Assembly (NCBI GenBank): GCA_963210315.1
Contig: OY723243.1
Coordinates: 1,860,001-1,924,000, forward strand
DNA: 64,000 nucleotides
Direction of reading: 5' to 3'
From: Rhynchopus euleeides
Taxonomy: Eukaryota > Euglenozoa > Diplonemea > Diplonemida > Diplonemidae
The position numbers and the translations under genes were made by a program. Below are positions 53,367 to 62,926 of this stretch, piece by piece; position 1 is the stretch's first letter; the number at the start of each line of letters is the position of its first letter. Under the pieces are notes generated by a model. It searched no databases. It saw only the letters and a program-made list of their open reading frames with translations, and was not told the origin of the DNA.

Positions 53367-56300
53367 ATGGGCGGTGTTGCGAAGGACGATGAGAAGCTGA
53401 ACCGTTCGCTCTGCCAGCCAGGGGCGCGGGTGTTCTACTGGGAGCCGCGGCACGCCTGGGCGCTGGGTGTGGTGGAGAAGGATGACGGGAAGTTTTTTAC
53501 CGTGAAGGGGCACGACTACAGCTGCTCCAAGGTGGCGGACCTCTCCACAGAGAAGGTGGGCGACACCAAGATCTGGCCGGCGAACCGCGACGACGTGCTG
53601 GATGAGGATGTCCGTGATTTGCTAGACCTGACAATCCTCCACGATGCTACCATCCAGCGCTGCCTTTATCTGCGCTATATGCGTGACATGGTGTACACCA
53701 ACATCGGCGCCATTGTTGTTGCGCTCAACCCTTGGAACTTTAAGATCGCATGGTATATGGATGACAACATGCCGAAGTACCTTGCAGAGGGGGAGGTCAT
53801 CAAGGAGAATGTGCCCCATTCGTGGGCACAGGCGCACAATACATACAACGACATGAGGCGTGAGTCGGAGAATCAGACCATCCTGATCTCAGGCGAGTCG
53901 GGGGCAGGGAAGACCGAAGCTGCAAAGATTGTGATGAAGTACCTCGGCGCCGTGTCCTGCCTGCGGGGTGCCGACGCGATGAAGGAGAGTGCGAAGAAGG
54001 TGGCGTTTAACATCAACCAGGCTTCGCCCATCCTCGAGGGGTTCGGGAATGCGAAGACGGTGCGGAACGACAACTCATCGCGCTTCGGGAAGTTCATGAA
54101 GGTGCAGTTCGATGCGGAGGGCTTCCTGGTTGGGGCATACACCATCAAATACCTTTTGGAAAAGTCGCGGATTGTCACCGCAAACCCCAACGAGCGGGTA
54201 TACCACAGCTTCTACCTGCTGCTCAAGGGGAAGGATGCCGGGAAGTATCAGCTGAAATCTTCTGACAACTACCACGTCAATGCTGGAGGGTGCATCGACA
54301 TCCCTGGGGTGGATGACGGGGATGACTACAACCTGTGCCTGACTGCGATGGACAACTGTGGGTTTGACCAGGCCCAGAAGGAAGGCGTGTGGGCCTGTGT
54401 GGGCGGGATGCTCCACCTGCTCCAGGTGGGGTTCACAAAGGTGGATGACGACTCCTGCAGTGTCGATTCGGCGAAGATGGGGCTGCTGGAGCTTACCGCG
54501 GGTATCTGGAAGGTTGACAAGAAGACTCTCGCAGAAGAGCTGGTGACCACCACCATAGACACGCGTGACGGACCTGTGACGAAGACGCATACCATTGCTA
54601 AGGCTGATGACGCCCGGGATGCTGTGGTGAAGGCGACGTATGACCAGCTCTTCGCCTGGCAGGTTCAGAAGATTAACGGGATGACCGACAGCGGGACGGG
54701 GCAGAACTTCATCGGGCTGCTCGACATCTTCGGGTTTGAGGACTTTGAGTACAACTCATTCGAGCAGCTGTGCATCAACCTGGCGAACGAGACGCTGCAG
54801 AACCACTACAACACATTCATCTTCGACAAGGACATGGCGGAGTGCCTGGCAGAGGGGGTCGACGTCACCGAGGTGAAGTGCCCCGACAACATGCCCTGCC
54901 TTGTGATGATGAACGCTAAGAGCGGCATCTTCTCCATGCTTGACGACGAGTGTTCTCTCGGCCAGTCCGGGACAAATGAAGGCTTCCTCTCCAAGGTTAT
55001 CGACACGCATTCTTCAAACGTCTTCTTTGGGCAGAAGAAGCTTGCAAAGAACAGCTTCATCGTACACCACTACGCAGCCAGCGTGAACTACACGGTGGAG
55101 GGGTGGCTGGAGAAGAACCGAGACACGCTAAAACCTGCGATGAAGCTCCTCATGCGTTCCTCTGAAGTGCCCCTCATCTCCCAGCTGATCGACCCTCCTG
55201 ACGAGAATGCGAAGAACGTCACCACCGGGGGGTTCTTCAAACAGCAGCTGATCGAGCTGATGGACCTCATCAACAGCACACAGCCCCACTGGATCCGCTG
55301 CGTCAAACCCCACCCCGCGAAGAAGCCCCTGATGGTCGACGGCATCCAGAGCATGACCCAGCTGGAGTCCTCCGGCGTGCTGGGCACCGTGAAGATCCGC
55401 AAGGCGGGGTTCCCCGTCCGCCCGACGTACGCCAAATTCATCGCCCGGTTCAAATGCATCGTGGGGTCCGCCCCCGCGCTGGACAGCGAGGTGGGCGTGC
55501 TGAAGGCATACTGCCAGCAGCTTATTGAGAAGGCGGGGCTCGAATCCAAGAAGGCGCAGTGCGGGAAGACAAAGGTCTTCCTGAAGAACGAAGCAAACCA
55601 GGAACTCGAGGCCGTCCGCGAGAAATCCCTCGCCATCCACGTCAGACGCCTTGTCGCCTCCGGCCTCAGTATCGTCGCACAGATGGAACGCCGCCGCAAG
55701 CTGTGGCAACAAAGCGCCCTCCACATCCAAGCCGAGACCCGCGAGTGGCTCCTCCGCAGCGTCGCGGAACGCCAGGAGCGCGAGAGGGAGCGTGCTGCCC
55801 TGCTGGAGCAGATGCGTGCCGTGCTGGGCCCCTTCGATGCTGAGCACGAGGCTGCAACACAGGCCATCCTCGACGAGGAGGATGCAGAGTTCGCCGCCCT
55901 GCTCCTGGGGCACCGCGAGGGCCTCGGCGGGATGCTTGCCGAGGTGATGGGCGTCGTGACCAACGCAGAGGAGGAGGCGCGCTTCGTGCTGAAGTCTGAA
56001 GAGGACGACGAGTGGGAGGCCCTGGCGGGCATCCTCGCGCAGGAGAAGGTCGGCCTGATGTTCGGCGAGCTCGACGCTGCGGAGCAGCGCCTGCGCAACG
56101 AGATAGAGGAGGAGTGGTGGCTGGGCCCACAGCGCCGGCAGGAGTGGACCCTCGCAGAGGATGTGACGGATCACGTGATGTGCGATCGCCCCACCATCTG
56201 CACCAGGCAGGGGCTGGCGGGGGCGCTGGCGGAGTTCTTTTCAAAGGAGACCAGCATCCTGGAGGACAACGTCTGCGAGTGGTCTGAGCCGTACAACCGC

Positions 56301-57842
56301 AACGTGCTGCTGAAGGAGGAGTTGCGGAGGAGGCAGGCGCTGCAGCGGTGCTTCGTTATCGACTACACAGAGGCCCGGCTGGCGGAGGAGCAGCTGTTTG
56401 AGTTCATCTGGAGGGAGGCTGCGAAGGACCAGGAGGCGACGCAGTTCAGCTATATGATGCAGAACTTCTACGCGGTGACGCGGCAGCGGATGGAGGACCC
56501 GGCCACTCTGAAGGGCATGAGCTCGGAGCCCAGCTGCAGGAAGCTGGTGGAGAAGGAGCGGCGTGACGACGTGCGGAGGCTGCACCGCGTCTGGCGGCAG
56601 ATCGGCCTGCTCGCTGAGGAGGAGCGTGCGCGTGTCGCTGCGGAGGGGCAGTGCTACTTCGAGCTGCATGAGCTGGAGAAGCGCGCCCTCCTGGAGGTGC
56701 AGGAGATCGAACTCCGCACAGGGGTATGCGTACCCCTCCCCTCCCACACCCGCATGCCGCCAGAGGTGCCACTCCGATCTTGCAGGGATCCGAGGGGTGT
56801 TCCCCACGCCCTTCTTTGCACGTTGTGTCCTGTTTGTTTCAAAAGTAACTCACGCCAAACACCCCCACCCTTTTGTTCATGCCTTCTTCTCCTCCCGCAG
56901 TGCTATGAGGCGATCGAGCCCATCGTGCAGGCTGTCAGGGAGAAGCGTGAGGCGCGCGATGCACGCATGCAGAGGCGGAACCGCAAGATCCATGCCCTGC
57001 ACATGCTGTGGGAGCAGGAGGCGGACCGCATCGAGAAGGAGCGCTTCGGCGGCGTGTCGGACGACGAGTGGAAGGAGGGCGTGCTGAACGACGTGGCGCA
57101 CCACCAGCAGCAGCTGATCAACGCCCTGCAGCGCTATGAGGAGGTGGCGGCCCCGCTCGGCGCACCCCCACCCAAGGCAGGCACGCACCTGACACAGCAG
57201 CGCCGCCGCATCCGCGACTTCGAAGAATACATGCAGCGTGTCGAGGCAGGGGAGGACGTCGACCTCGACTTAGGCGATGGGGCACCTCTCTGGCAGCACC
57301 TGGTGCGTGCCGGGGACGAGCTCAGCCCGCTGCGCGGGGAGGAGCGCACCGCGGTGTATCCCTACAACACGCTGGACCACCCGTCGCCCCTGCCCGACCC
57401 ATACGCAATGCCGGCGGAGGCACACCACCGCGCCCCGGCCTACACATCGCCGTATGACTCCAGGGGGCCGACGCCGCCAGTGGGGTACACAGCTGTGCCG
57501 CCGCCAGCACCCCCGCCGCCGCTGCCTGCGGCTCCGGCGTATGATCCGAACGTGCCCTTCCTCGAGCAGGTGCGCATGAGTGTGCGGCAGGTCAACGATG
57601 CTGCTGCCGATGCGGACCACTTCATGCGCACGATGCAGCATGCTGGGGAGCGGATTGCTGTCGACAGTGCCGCAGCGATGCCGTATGGAGGGGGGCGGTC
57701 GCCGTCTCCTCTGCGTGACCCGTCGCTGCCGGTCAATTATGACGCCTTCGGCCTCCGCCCCGAGGTGTTGGCTCGGCTGACAGACTCCCAGATCCTCGAG
57801 GGGAACACGGGGCGTCTGTCGTCATACCACAGCGCGAGATAG
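53367..57842 (+). CDS. Myosin heavy chain with unrecognised tail
   Basis: Exons 53367-56723 and 56901-57842 give 1,432 residues; the 177-nt intron (GTATGC...GCAG) is in frame and stop-free. An SH3-like N-terminus (about 15-60) precedes the motor. The P-loop is GESGAGKT (176-183), switch I NDNSSRFG (234-241) and switch II DIFGFE (453-458). HWIRCVKPH and TVKIRKAGFPVRPTY mark the actin-binding and converter regions. One IQ-like motif, IQAETREWLLR, lies near 787-797. The tail is a long E/R/A-rich helical region with little heptad regularity. The C-terminus is Pro/Tyr-rich, with a poly-proline block near 1317-1335. No MyTH4, FERM, PH or WW domain was recognised. An acceptor CAG ends at 53183. Confidence 0.96.
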   Translation: MGGVAKDDEKLNRSLCQPGARVFYWEPRHAWALGVVEKDDGKFFTVKGHDYSCSKVADLSTEKVGDTKIWPANRDDVLDEDVRDLLDLTILHDATIQRCLYLRYMRDMVYTNIGAIVVALNPWNFKIAWYMDDNMPKYLAEGEVIKENVPHSWAQAHNTYNDMRRESENQTILISGESGAGKTEAAKIVMKYLGAVSCLRGADAMKESAKKVAFNINQASPILEGFGNAKTVRNDNSSRFGKFMKVQFDAEGFLVGAYTIKYLLEKSRIVTANPNERVYHSFYLLLKGKDAGKYQLKSSDNYHVNAGGCIDIPGVDDGDDYNLCLTAMDNCGFDQAQKEGVWACVGGMLHLLQVGFTKVDDDSCSVDSAKMGLLELTAGIWKVDKKTLAEELVTTTIDTRDGPVTKTHTIAKADDARDAVVKATYDQLFAWQVQKINGMTDSGTGQNFIGLLDIFGFEDFEYNSFEQLCINLANETLQNHYNTFIFDKDMAECLAEGVDVTEVKCPDNMPCLVMMNAKSGIFSMLDDECSLGQSGTNEGFLSKVIDTHSSNVFFGQKKLAKNSFIVHHYAASVNYTVEGWLEKNRDTLKPAMKLLMRSSEVPLISQLIDPPDENAKNVTTGGFFKQQLIELMDLINSTQPHWIRCVKPHPAKKPLMVDGIQSMTQLESSGVLGTVKIRKAGFPVRPTYAKFIARFKCIVGSAPALDSEVGVLKAYCQQLIEKAGLESKKAQCGKTKVFLKNEANQELEAVREKSLAIHVRRLVASGLSIVAQMERRRKLWQQSALHIQAETREWLLRSVAERQERERERAALLEQMRAVLGPFDAEHEAATQAILDEEDAEFAALLLGHREGLGGMLAEVMGVVTNAEEEARFVLKSEEDDEWEALAGILAQEKVGLMFGELDAAEQRLRNEIEEEWWLGPQRRQEWTLAEDVTDHVMCDRPTICTRQGLAGALAEFFSKETSILEDNVCEWSEPYNRNVLLKEELRRRQALQRCFVIDYTEARLAEEQLFEFIWREAAKDQEATQFSYMMQNFYAVTRQRMEDPATLKGMSSEPSCRKLVEKERRDDVRRLHRVWRQIGLLAEEERARVAAEGQCYFELHELEKRALLEVQEIELRTGVCVPLPSHTRMPPEVPLRSCRDPRGVPHALLCTLCPVCFKSNSRQTPPPFCSCLLLLPQCYEAIEPIVQAVREKREARDARMQRRNRKIHALHMLWEQEADRIEKERFGGVSDDEWKEGVLNDVAHHQQQLINALQRYEEVAAPLGAPPPKAGTHLTQQRRRIRDFEEYMQRVEAGEDVDLDLGDGAPLWQHLVRAGDELSPLRGEERTAVYPYNTLDHPSPLPDPYAMPAEAHHRAPAYTSPYDSRGPTPPVGYTAVPPPAPPPPLPAAPAYDPNVPFLEQVRMSVRQVNDAAADADHFMRTMQHAGERIAVDSAAAMPYGGGRSPSPLRDPSLPVNYDAFGLRPEVLARLTDSQILEGNTGRLSSYHSAR

Positions 57843-58135
57843 TGGGGGGTGGGGGGTGTGGGTGGGGCAGAGGGCCCGTTGTCTAGCCTGTGTATATTCC
57901 CCTCGCGCGTCGTTGCGCCGAGATGTTTCTATTGGAGGATGTATTGCTGTTTTGTGTAAGGAGGGGTGAGTGCCCTGCACGGTGGCCCGTAGAAACCCCT
58001 CCTGTGTAAGCATGCGGCGGTGCCCCCTCATCACCCGGTATTGTGTTGTTCGGGGCGCGTGTGTTGGCATCCGTGCGTCTGTTGTGTATCCCCAGACCTG
58101 TGGGGTGACGTCCCATAGCACCACACCACCCCTGC
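57843..58135. other. Short intergenic stretch
   Basis: GGGGTGG-type sequence after the myosin stop, then mixed DNA leading to an acceptor CAG ending at 58137 for the EF-hand gene. No feature is recognised. Confidence 0.5.
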
Positions 58136-58155
58136 AGGAAGGAAGAAGTGCCGCA

Positions 58156-59626
58156 ATGCCGCTCACCAAGGAGCAGGTGCAGGAGGCATTTGACCTCTTT
58201 GACAATGACATGTATGTGGCAGTCTGTGACACGTCTGTTTGTTTTGGCAGATCTGGATTTTCAAGGGCTCGCAGCAGCATCCGGTTCTGAACGCACATGC
58301 ACTTGCAGGTGCCGTTTGGACTGACAACATACGCAAGTGCGTTCGCCCTCTGGGCCCCGATCTCACATGTGTGCAAGACAGTAAACCAAGCCAATTTGCT
58401 GCACCCTGCCATGCCTGCTGTGCCCCTTCACAGGAGCGGGTTCATCACCGCGGATGAGATCAAGCTGGTGTTCAAGGGGATCGGCATTAAGGTGGACGAG
58501 GATGAGATCCTGGAGCAGTTCGACGAGGACGGCGACAACAAGATCTCGTTCGAGGAGTTCTGGAAGCTGATGCAGAAGCAGCAGAAGGAGGCGGAGGGGC
58601 CGCGCGAGATCCTGGCGGCATTCCAGGCGTTCAACCCCAGCGGGTCGGGCGAGATCTCGAAGGACGACCTGCGCGAGGTGGCGATGAGCATTTGCGAGAC
58701 CGTGACGGAGCAGGACATCAACGAGATCTGGCAGTACTGCGCCGACAACGACGTGGATGACGAGGGGACAAGCCACTTCTCCTTCATGGCGTGGCGTTCT
58801 GTGATGGACCAGATGTACGACCGCCGCACCTCGCGCGGGAACGACGAGATCTACAACGCGGAAAACATCAAGAAGGGCCTGCCCGACCGTGAGGACGCCA
58901 TCTGGGAGGAGCTCGAGCAGGAGGAGATGGAGACCCGCGAGGACCGCATCGAGCAGCGCGAGCAGAAGGCGATGGAGAAGCTGACCCGGAAATCCAACAT
59001 CCAGGCAGCGCAACTCGCACGCGAGCGCCACGACGAGGAGGAGGCGAACAAGCCTGAGACGGGGGTATGGTGTTTTGTTCTTAGCTATGAGCGACGGAGT
59101 AATCCATGCTTCCACTTCACGGGGCCTCACAGCCTTGAGACAAAGTGTTCATTCAAAATAATCACAGCAGCAGTCCGGATCGTGTGGCCACCCTATTTTA
59201 CTGTTAGGCCCGTTTCTCAAAAACACGCCGTATCGCATTGTGTCGCCCACACTCACTCACTACACATCTGTTCCCCCTCACAGCCGACGAAGACATCAAA
59301 ATGGCGTCAGACGCAGTCGATGCAGGATGTCGTGAAGGAGCAGATGGCGAAGCGCAAGGAGGTGCTGCAGAAGCAGCTGGAGCAGGAGCGTGTCGCAGCG
59401 GAGCAGGAGGCAGAGGAGGAGGCGCGCGTGCTGGCGAAGATCGAGGAGAAGCGGAAGAGGTATGGCGCGTGCCTTGGTGGTGGTGGCGGTGGGTTGGCCA
59501 GACCCCACTCCAGCTGGCCCCCGTGTTATAGCAGCGCCTGTCCCACCCCACACACCCCCACACCCGTCCAACAGGGTTCAGGCGAAGGAGGCTGAGGGGC
59601 AGCCGGTGGAGGAGGAGGAGGCGTAG
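58156..59626 (+). CDS. EF-hand protein with C-terminal coiled coil
   Basis: Exons 58156-58211, 58434-59064, 59284-59459 and 59575-59626 join in frame to 304 residues; the introns (222, 219 and 115 nt) all start GTATG. EF-hand 1 is split by intron 1 and restores a canonical 12-residue loop, DNDMSGFITADE (16-27). The second loop, DEDGDNKISFEE, is also canonical. The third (NPSGSGEISKDD) and fourth (around ADNDVDDEGTSH) are weaker. The first 140 residues are thus calmodulin- or centrin-like, and the rest is a charged helical tail. Being 294 bases downstream of an IQ-bearing myosin is suggestive, but a partnership is only inferred. Intron 2 is stop-free and carries a repeat remnant. Confidence 0.9.
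59085..59190 (+). repeat. Repeat remnant inside EF-hand intron 2
   Basis: TATGAGCGACGGAG, CCACTTCACGGGGCCTCA and GCAGTCCGGA occur in the same order as in the 173-347 repeat. The match is partial and diverged. Its position inside a stop-free 219-nt intron suggests the intron, or part of it, may come from a repeat insertion. Confidence 0.5.
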
Positions 59627-61002
59627 TCGGGTGTTTTTAACGTTTTTTTAGAAATGCCCAATTGTATCCCGCCCTCCCCTCCCCATCCCTTTGTGCCTCC
59701 CCCCCTCCCCCCCCCCCCCCCCCCGCACCTGCCGTTCCTTTTTTTTTGAAAAAAAACTGCTGTCCCCCCCATGCCCTTCCACACCGCGCTTCAGTTCGTA
59801 TCTGCAGTTTTTTTTCTGATAGTATTGGAGTATTGGACCACACGCATGATTTTGACCGGTTCGGTTGCGACGGAGGTGTCGTTCCAGCCGAGGCATTGCC
59901 GAGGCTGTCGAACAACAACAGCAAAGCCGCCCCCCCCCCGATACGGTGTGTGGGGGGAGGGGGTTTCTGGCACACGGGTGGGGGAACTGGTAGTCCACCT
60001 CAAGCCCACCCATCTCCCCACCCCCCCCTCGCAGCCGAAAAAAAAGTAGCATCCGGCGCTTGGGTAGGGTTCAACGAAACGGAGACAGCAACCGTATTGG
60101 CGCAAAATTGCCACATCCTCCCCGTACCTAGTCTCTTCAAAGAAGTCCGGGGTGAGGCAGAGCAAGGGCGGTAAGCCTGAGGCCAGCCCAGGTTGCTGCC
60201 GTCTCAAGGAGATGCGATGCAGCAAGGTGGTGACACAGCGGACGTGCACGGTGAATGCTGTGACACCGTCCGCCGGCGTCCACCGGATTGGTGGACGCTA
60301 CACCCTACATAAAAAAGGTTCCCAACTACGGGGGGTGGAACACTATTGGTGGGTTGAGGGGCTCAAGGGTGGGGATGGGGGGGGGGGGGCGGGTAGGACG
60401 GGTGATGGAGTATGAGGCTTGGGTGTGAATCCTGCTAGCCCCTGCCACCACCCCCCCCCCCTTCCCCAGGACACACCGCACGCATGCATAGGCACAGCGC
60501 CTTTCTGTCCCATCACACCGCGCGGTCAGACGAAGGTGCCGTTCCTCGTACGGTTACCTGCGTTTTTTCCGCGTCTTGTGTCGCAGGTGCTGCTGTTCAC
60601 CCTCTCGGGGGCTTCTTTTCAGCATTATTGTTAGCGTGCCTTCGGGTGTGTGTGTGTGTCTATGTAGTGGACGAGATGTTCCTTATTTTTCGCACCGTCC
60701 CCATAAATACACACCAAACCCTTTTTTTTGCTGCCGATTAGATTTGATTGGCTGAGCTTGCGTTGCAAGAGGGGTGTGTGTTTGTGCGTAGGGAAATGCC
60801 GGCGCTGGAAGGGGGAGGGAGTGAGGGAGGGGGGGGGGGGGAGAAAACAATCGTGCGAAAAAAGGGCCCAAAAAATGTGCTGCTGGGGCCGAGAAGACAT
60901 ACAAAATCGGCAACCGCACCCCGACCCGAAGCTTTATTTTTTGCCGTGTATGGAAACGAACATACCGGGAGCCTGACGGATTCTCTCGCCCCCCCCCCCC
61001 CC
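59627..61002. other. Intergenic stretch, no gene seen
   Basis: C runs (about 59698-59723), T runs, and a GTCCACCGGATTGGTGGAC hairpin at 60278-60296. No gene is supported. The stretch ends in a C run beside the second foldback element. Confidence 0.5.
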
Positions 61003-61004
61003 TA

Positions 61005-62151
61005 GGGGGGGTCAAATGGGGGTGACAAACACGATTTTTCAAAAAACCGGCGCAGAGGCCCCAAAGCCCCCGTAAACCCTCCAAACCCCCCCAGATCGGT
61101 CCGGAAACCCATCGAACCCCACTTTTCCACCATTCCGGGCACCTCAGGTGCCCGAATTGGGGTACCTAAATTTTGTGCCACCGTTTGGTACCGTACAGTG
61201 CCACTGTGTGGGAGGTTGGAAAAGAAAATGCCCCAACACACCACATCTGAGGGTTGCAATGCATGTTGCTTGCCAACCACGTCATCCGGTGGGTGTCAGG
61301 CGCTATGTAGGTGGCATTAGCCAGGTCTTCGATGTGTTCTGGCTTGTATATATACCTCCCTGCCTGCGGCACAGGCACTGCCTTTGTCCCCCACACCAGC
61401 CACAGAGAGCGTATTGTACTCGGTCCACGGTTGCTGATTCATTGTGATGCGTTGTATCCTCGAGTGAACGTCACACACTAGTGGCACCACCACCCGCCAT
61501 CCGAGAGCTGTATTGACTTTGCGCGCTTCCGTTGTATTCACCTCGCCACGCATATTGCACCGTTCAGTACCAGTGCTCTTGGGCCAGGCAAAGTAGACCG
61601 CAGCAACTACCAATTCTGGCACAATGGGTACCACGACAGCGCACTTCATGTGTTCCCGGAATGTACAGCTCGTGTTGCAACAGTCGTTGTCAACACATCC
61701 CGGTTGTGGAGCACTGCTGCACAGGAATCACACGACCATCTGGACTGTTCCGTACCTACAGGCAGCCTCCCGGTGCATGGTGGCAGGGAGGTATATATAC
61801 AAGCCAGAACACATCGAAGACCTGGCTAATGCCACCTACATAGCGCCTGACACCCACCGGATGACGTGGTTGGCAAGCAACATGCATTGCAACCCTCAGA
61901 TGTGGTGTGTTGGGGCATTTTCTTTTCCAACCTCCCACACAGTGGCACTGTACGGTACCAAACGGTGGCACAAAATTTAGGTACCCCAATTCGGGCACCT
62001 GAGGTGCCCGGAATGGTGGAAAAGTGGGGTTCGATGGGTTTCCGGACCGATCTGGGGGGGTTTGGAGGGTTTACGGGGGCTTTGGGGCCTCTGCGCCGGT
62101 TTTTTGAAAAATCGTGTTTGTCCACGTAAAAGGGTGGCATTTGACCCCCCC
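61005..62151. mobile_element. Foldback element copy 2, 1,147 bp, opposite orientation
   Basis: Arms 61005-61364 and 61782-62151 enclose a 417-bp centre, and TA flanks both ends (61003-61004 and 62152-62153). Sequence and layout match copy 1 at 28410-29559, but both the centre and the asymmetric outer arm segment are reversed. The whole element therefore inserted in the other orientation, and this is not an internal flip. The two copies differ by only scattered substitutions, so they are young. Confidence 0.9.
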
Positions 62152-62190
62152 TACCCCCCCCCCCCCGTCTCTCTCTCTCAATCGACAGGC

Positions 62191-62793
62191 TCATTTGTGG
62201 GGCGTCGTGATTTGCGTCGTTGCCGGCGCGCGGACAGGAGGCGCACTCGAGTCTGCGGAGGATAAAAAGCGCCTGTCCTTCCCTTCCCACAAACGAAGGC
62301 CATGCAGCACAAACCGCCGCAGAAGCGTAGCACACTTGAGGAGGTGTCTGGCGTCCGACAGCAACACTTCGTCCTTGAAAACGTCAATGCTCAACAGCGA
62401 ACGACGCTCCCCGAGCCTCAGCTTCATGGGGCTGAACGCCCGTTCGCAAGGGTTGCTGGACACAACCGCGTGAACACACGCCTTCCCAAGTTGCTCTGCC
62501 AGAACTGAACCCCCACACTTCTGCAAGTCAGGGAGAACGCGGAGAAACAGCTGTTCGGTGGAGGTGAAGGATGTGCCAGAGGCGATCGCATGCCTCACCA
62601 ACAGAACAAACTGTTGCCATGACGCGCGGATGGCCTGATGAAGGCTCTCGGGCGCAATCACGAGCACGTCATCGAGCCCAGCCGCACTTCCGGGGAGAGT
62701 GGCACCCAGCCTGCCGAGGTCCGTGACACCCCGCACTGCGCCCATGTGCGATGTTGACAACCACTTGCTACATACAATACACAAGCGGAACAT
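62191..62793 (-). pseudogene. Probable hAT-type transposase remnant
   Basis: A 200-codon minus frame holds HAVVSSNPCERAFSPMKLRL and then GERRSLLSIDVF. The spacing matches the hAT C-terminal dimerisation block: SN-x-CER-x-FS, a basic helix, then a Leu-rich helix. No complete transposase is present, and the upstream catalytic parts were not found. It abuts the foldback element, but the two are not shown to be related. Confidence 0.45.
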
Positions 62794-62926
62794 ACTCTGA
62801 AGGCGTTACATCACATCACCACGGATTTCATTCATTGTGGCTCGGATCTACACTACTTGCCCTGGTTGCTCACTTCTGTAGAACCTTGCCCACCCACCCA
62901 CACGATGCAGGGACTGGTTACACAAG
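62794..62926. promoter_or_regulatory. Leader region and acceptor of the last gene
   Basis: A T/C-rich stretch ends in CTTCTGTAG at 62881, 45 bases before the ATG at 62927. It fits the trans-splice acceptor pattern seen before the other genes. Confidence 0.4.

Noticed and set aside
55088-56174. Long minus-strand frames across the myosin gene
   Set aside because: They lie wholly antisense to conserved motor-domain codons and have Ser/Arg/Leu-biased composition.
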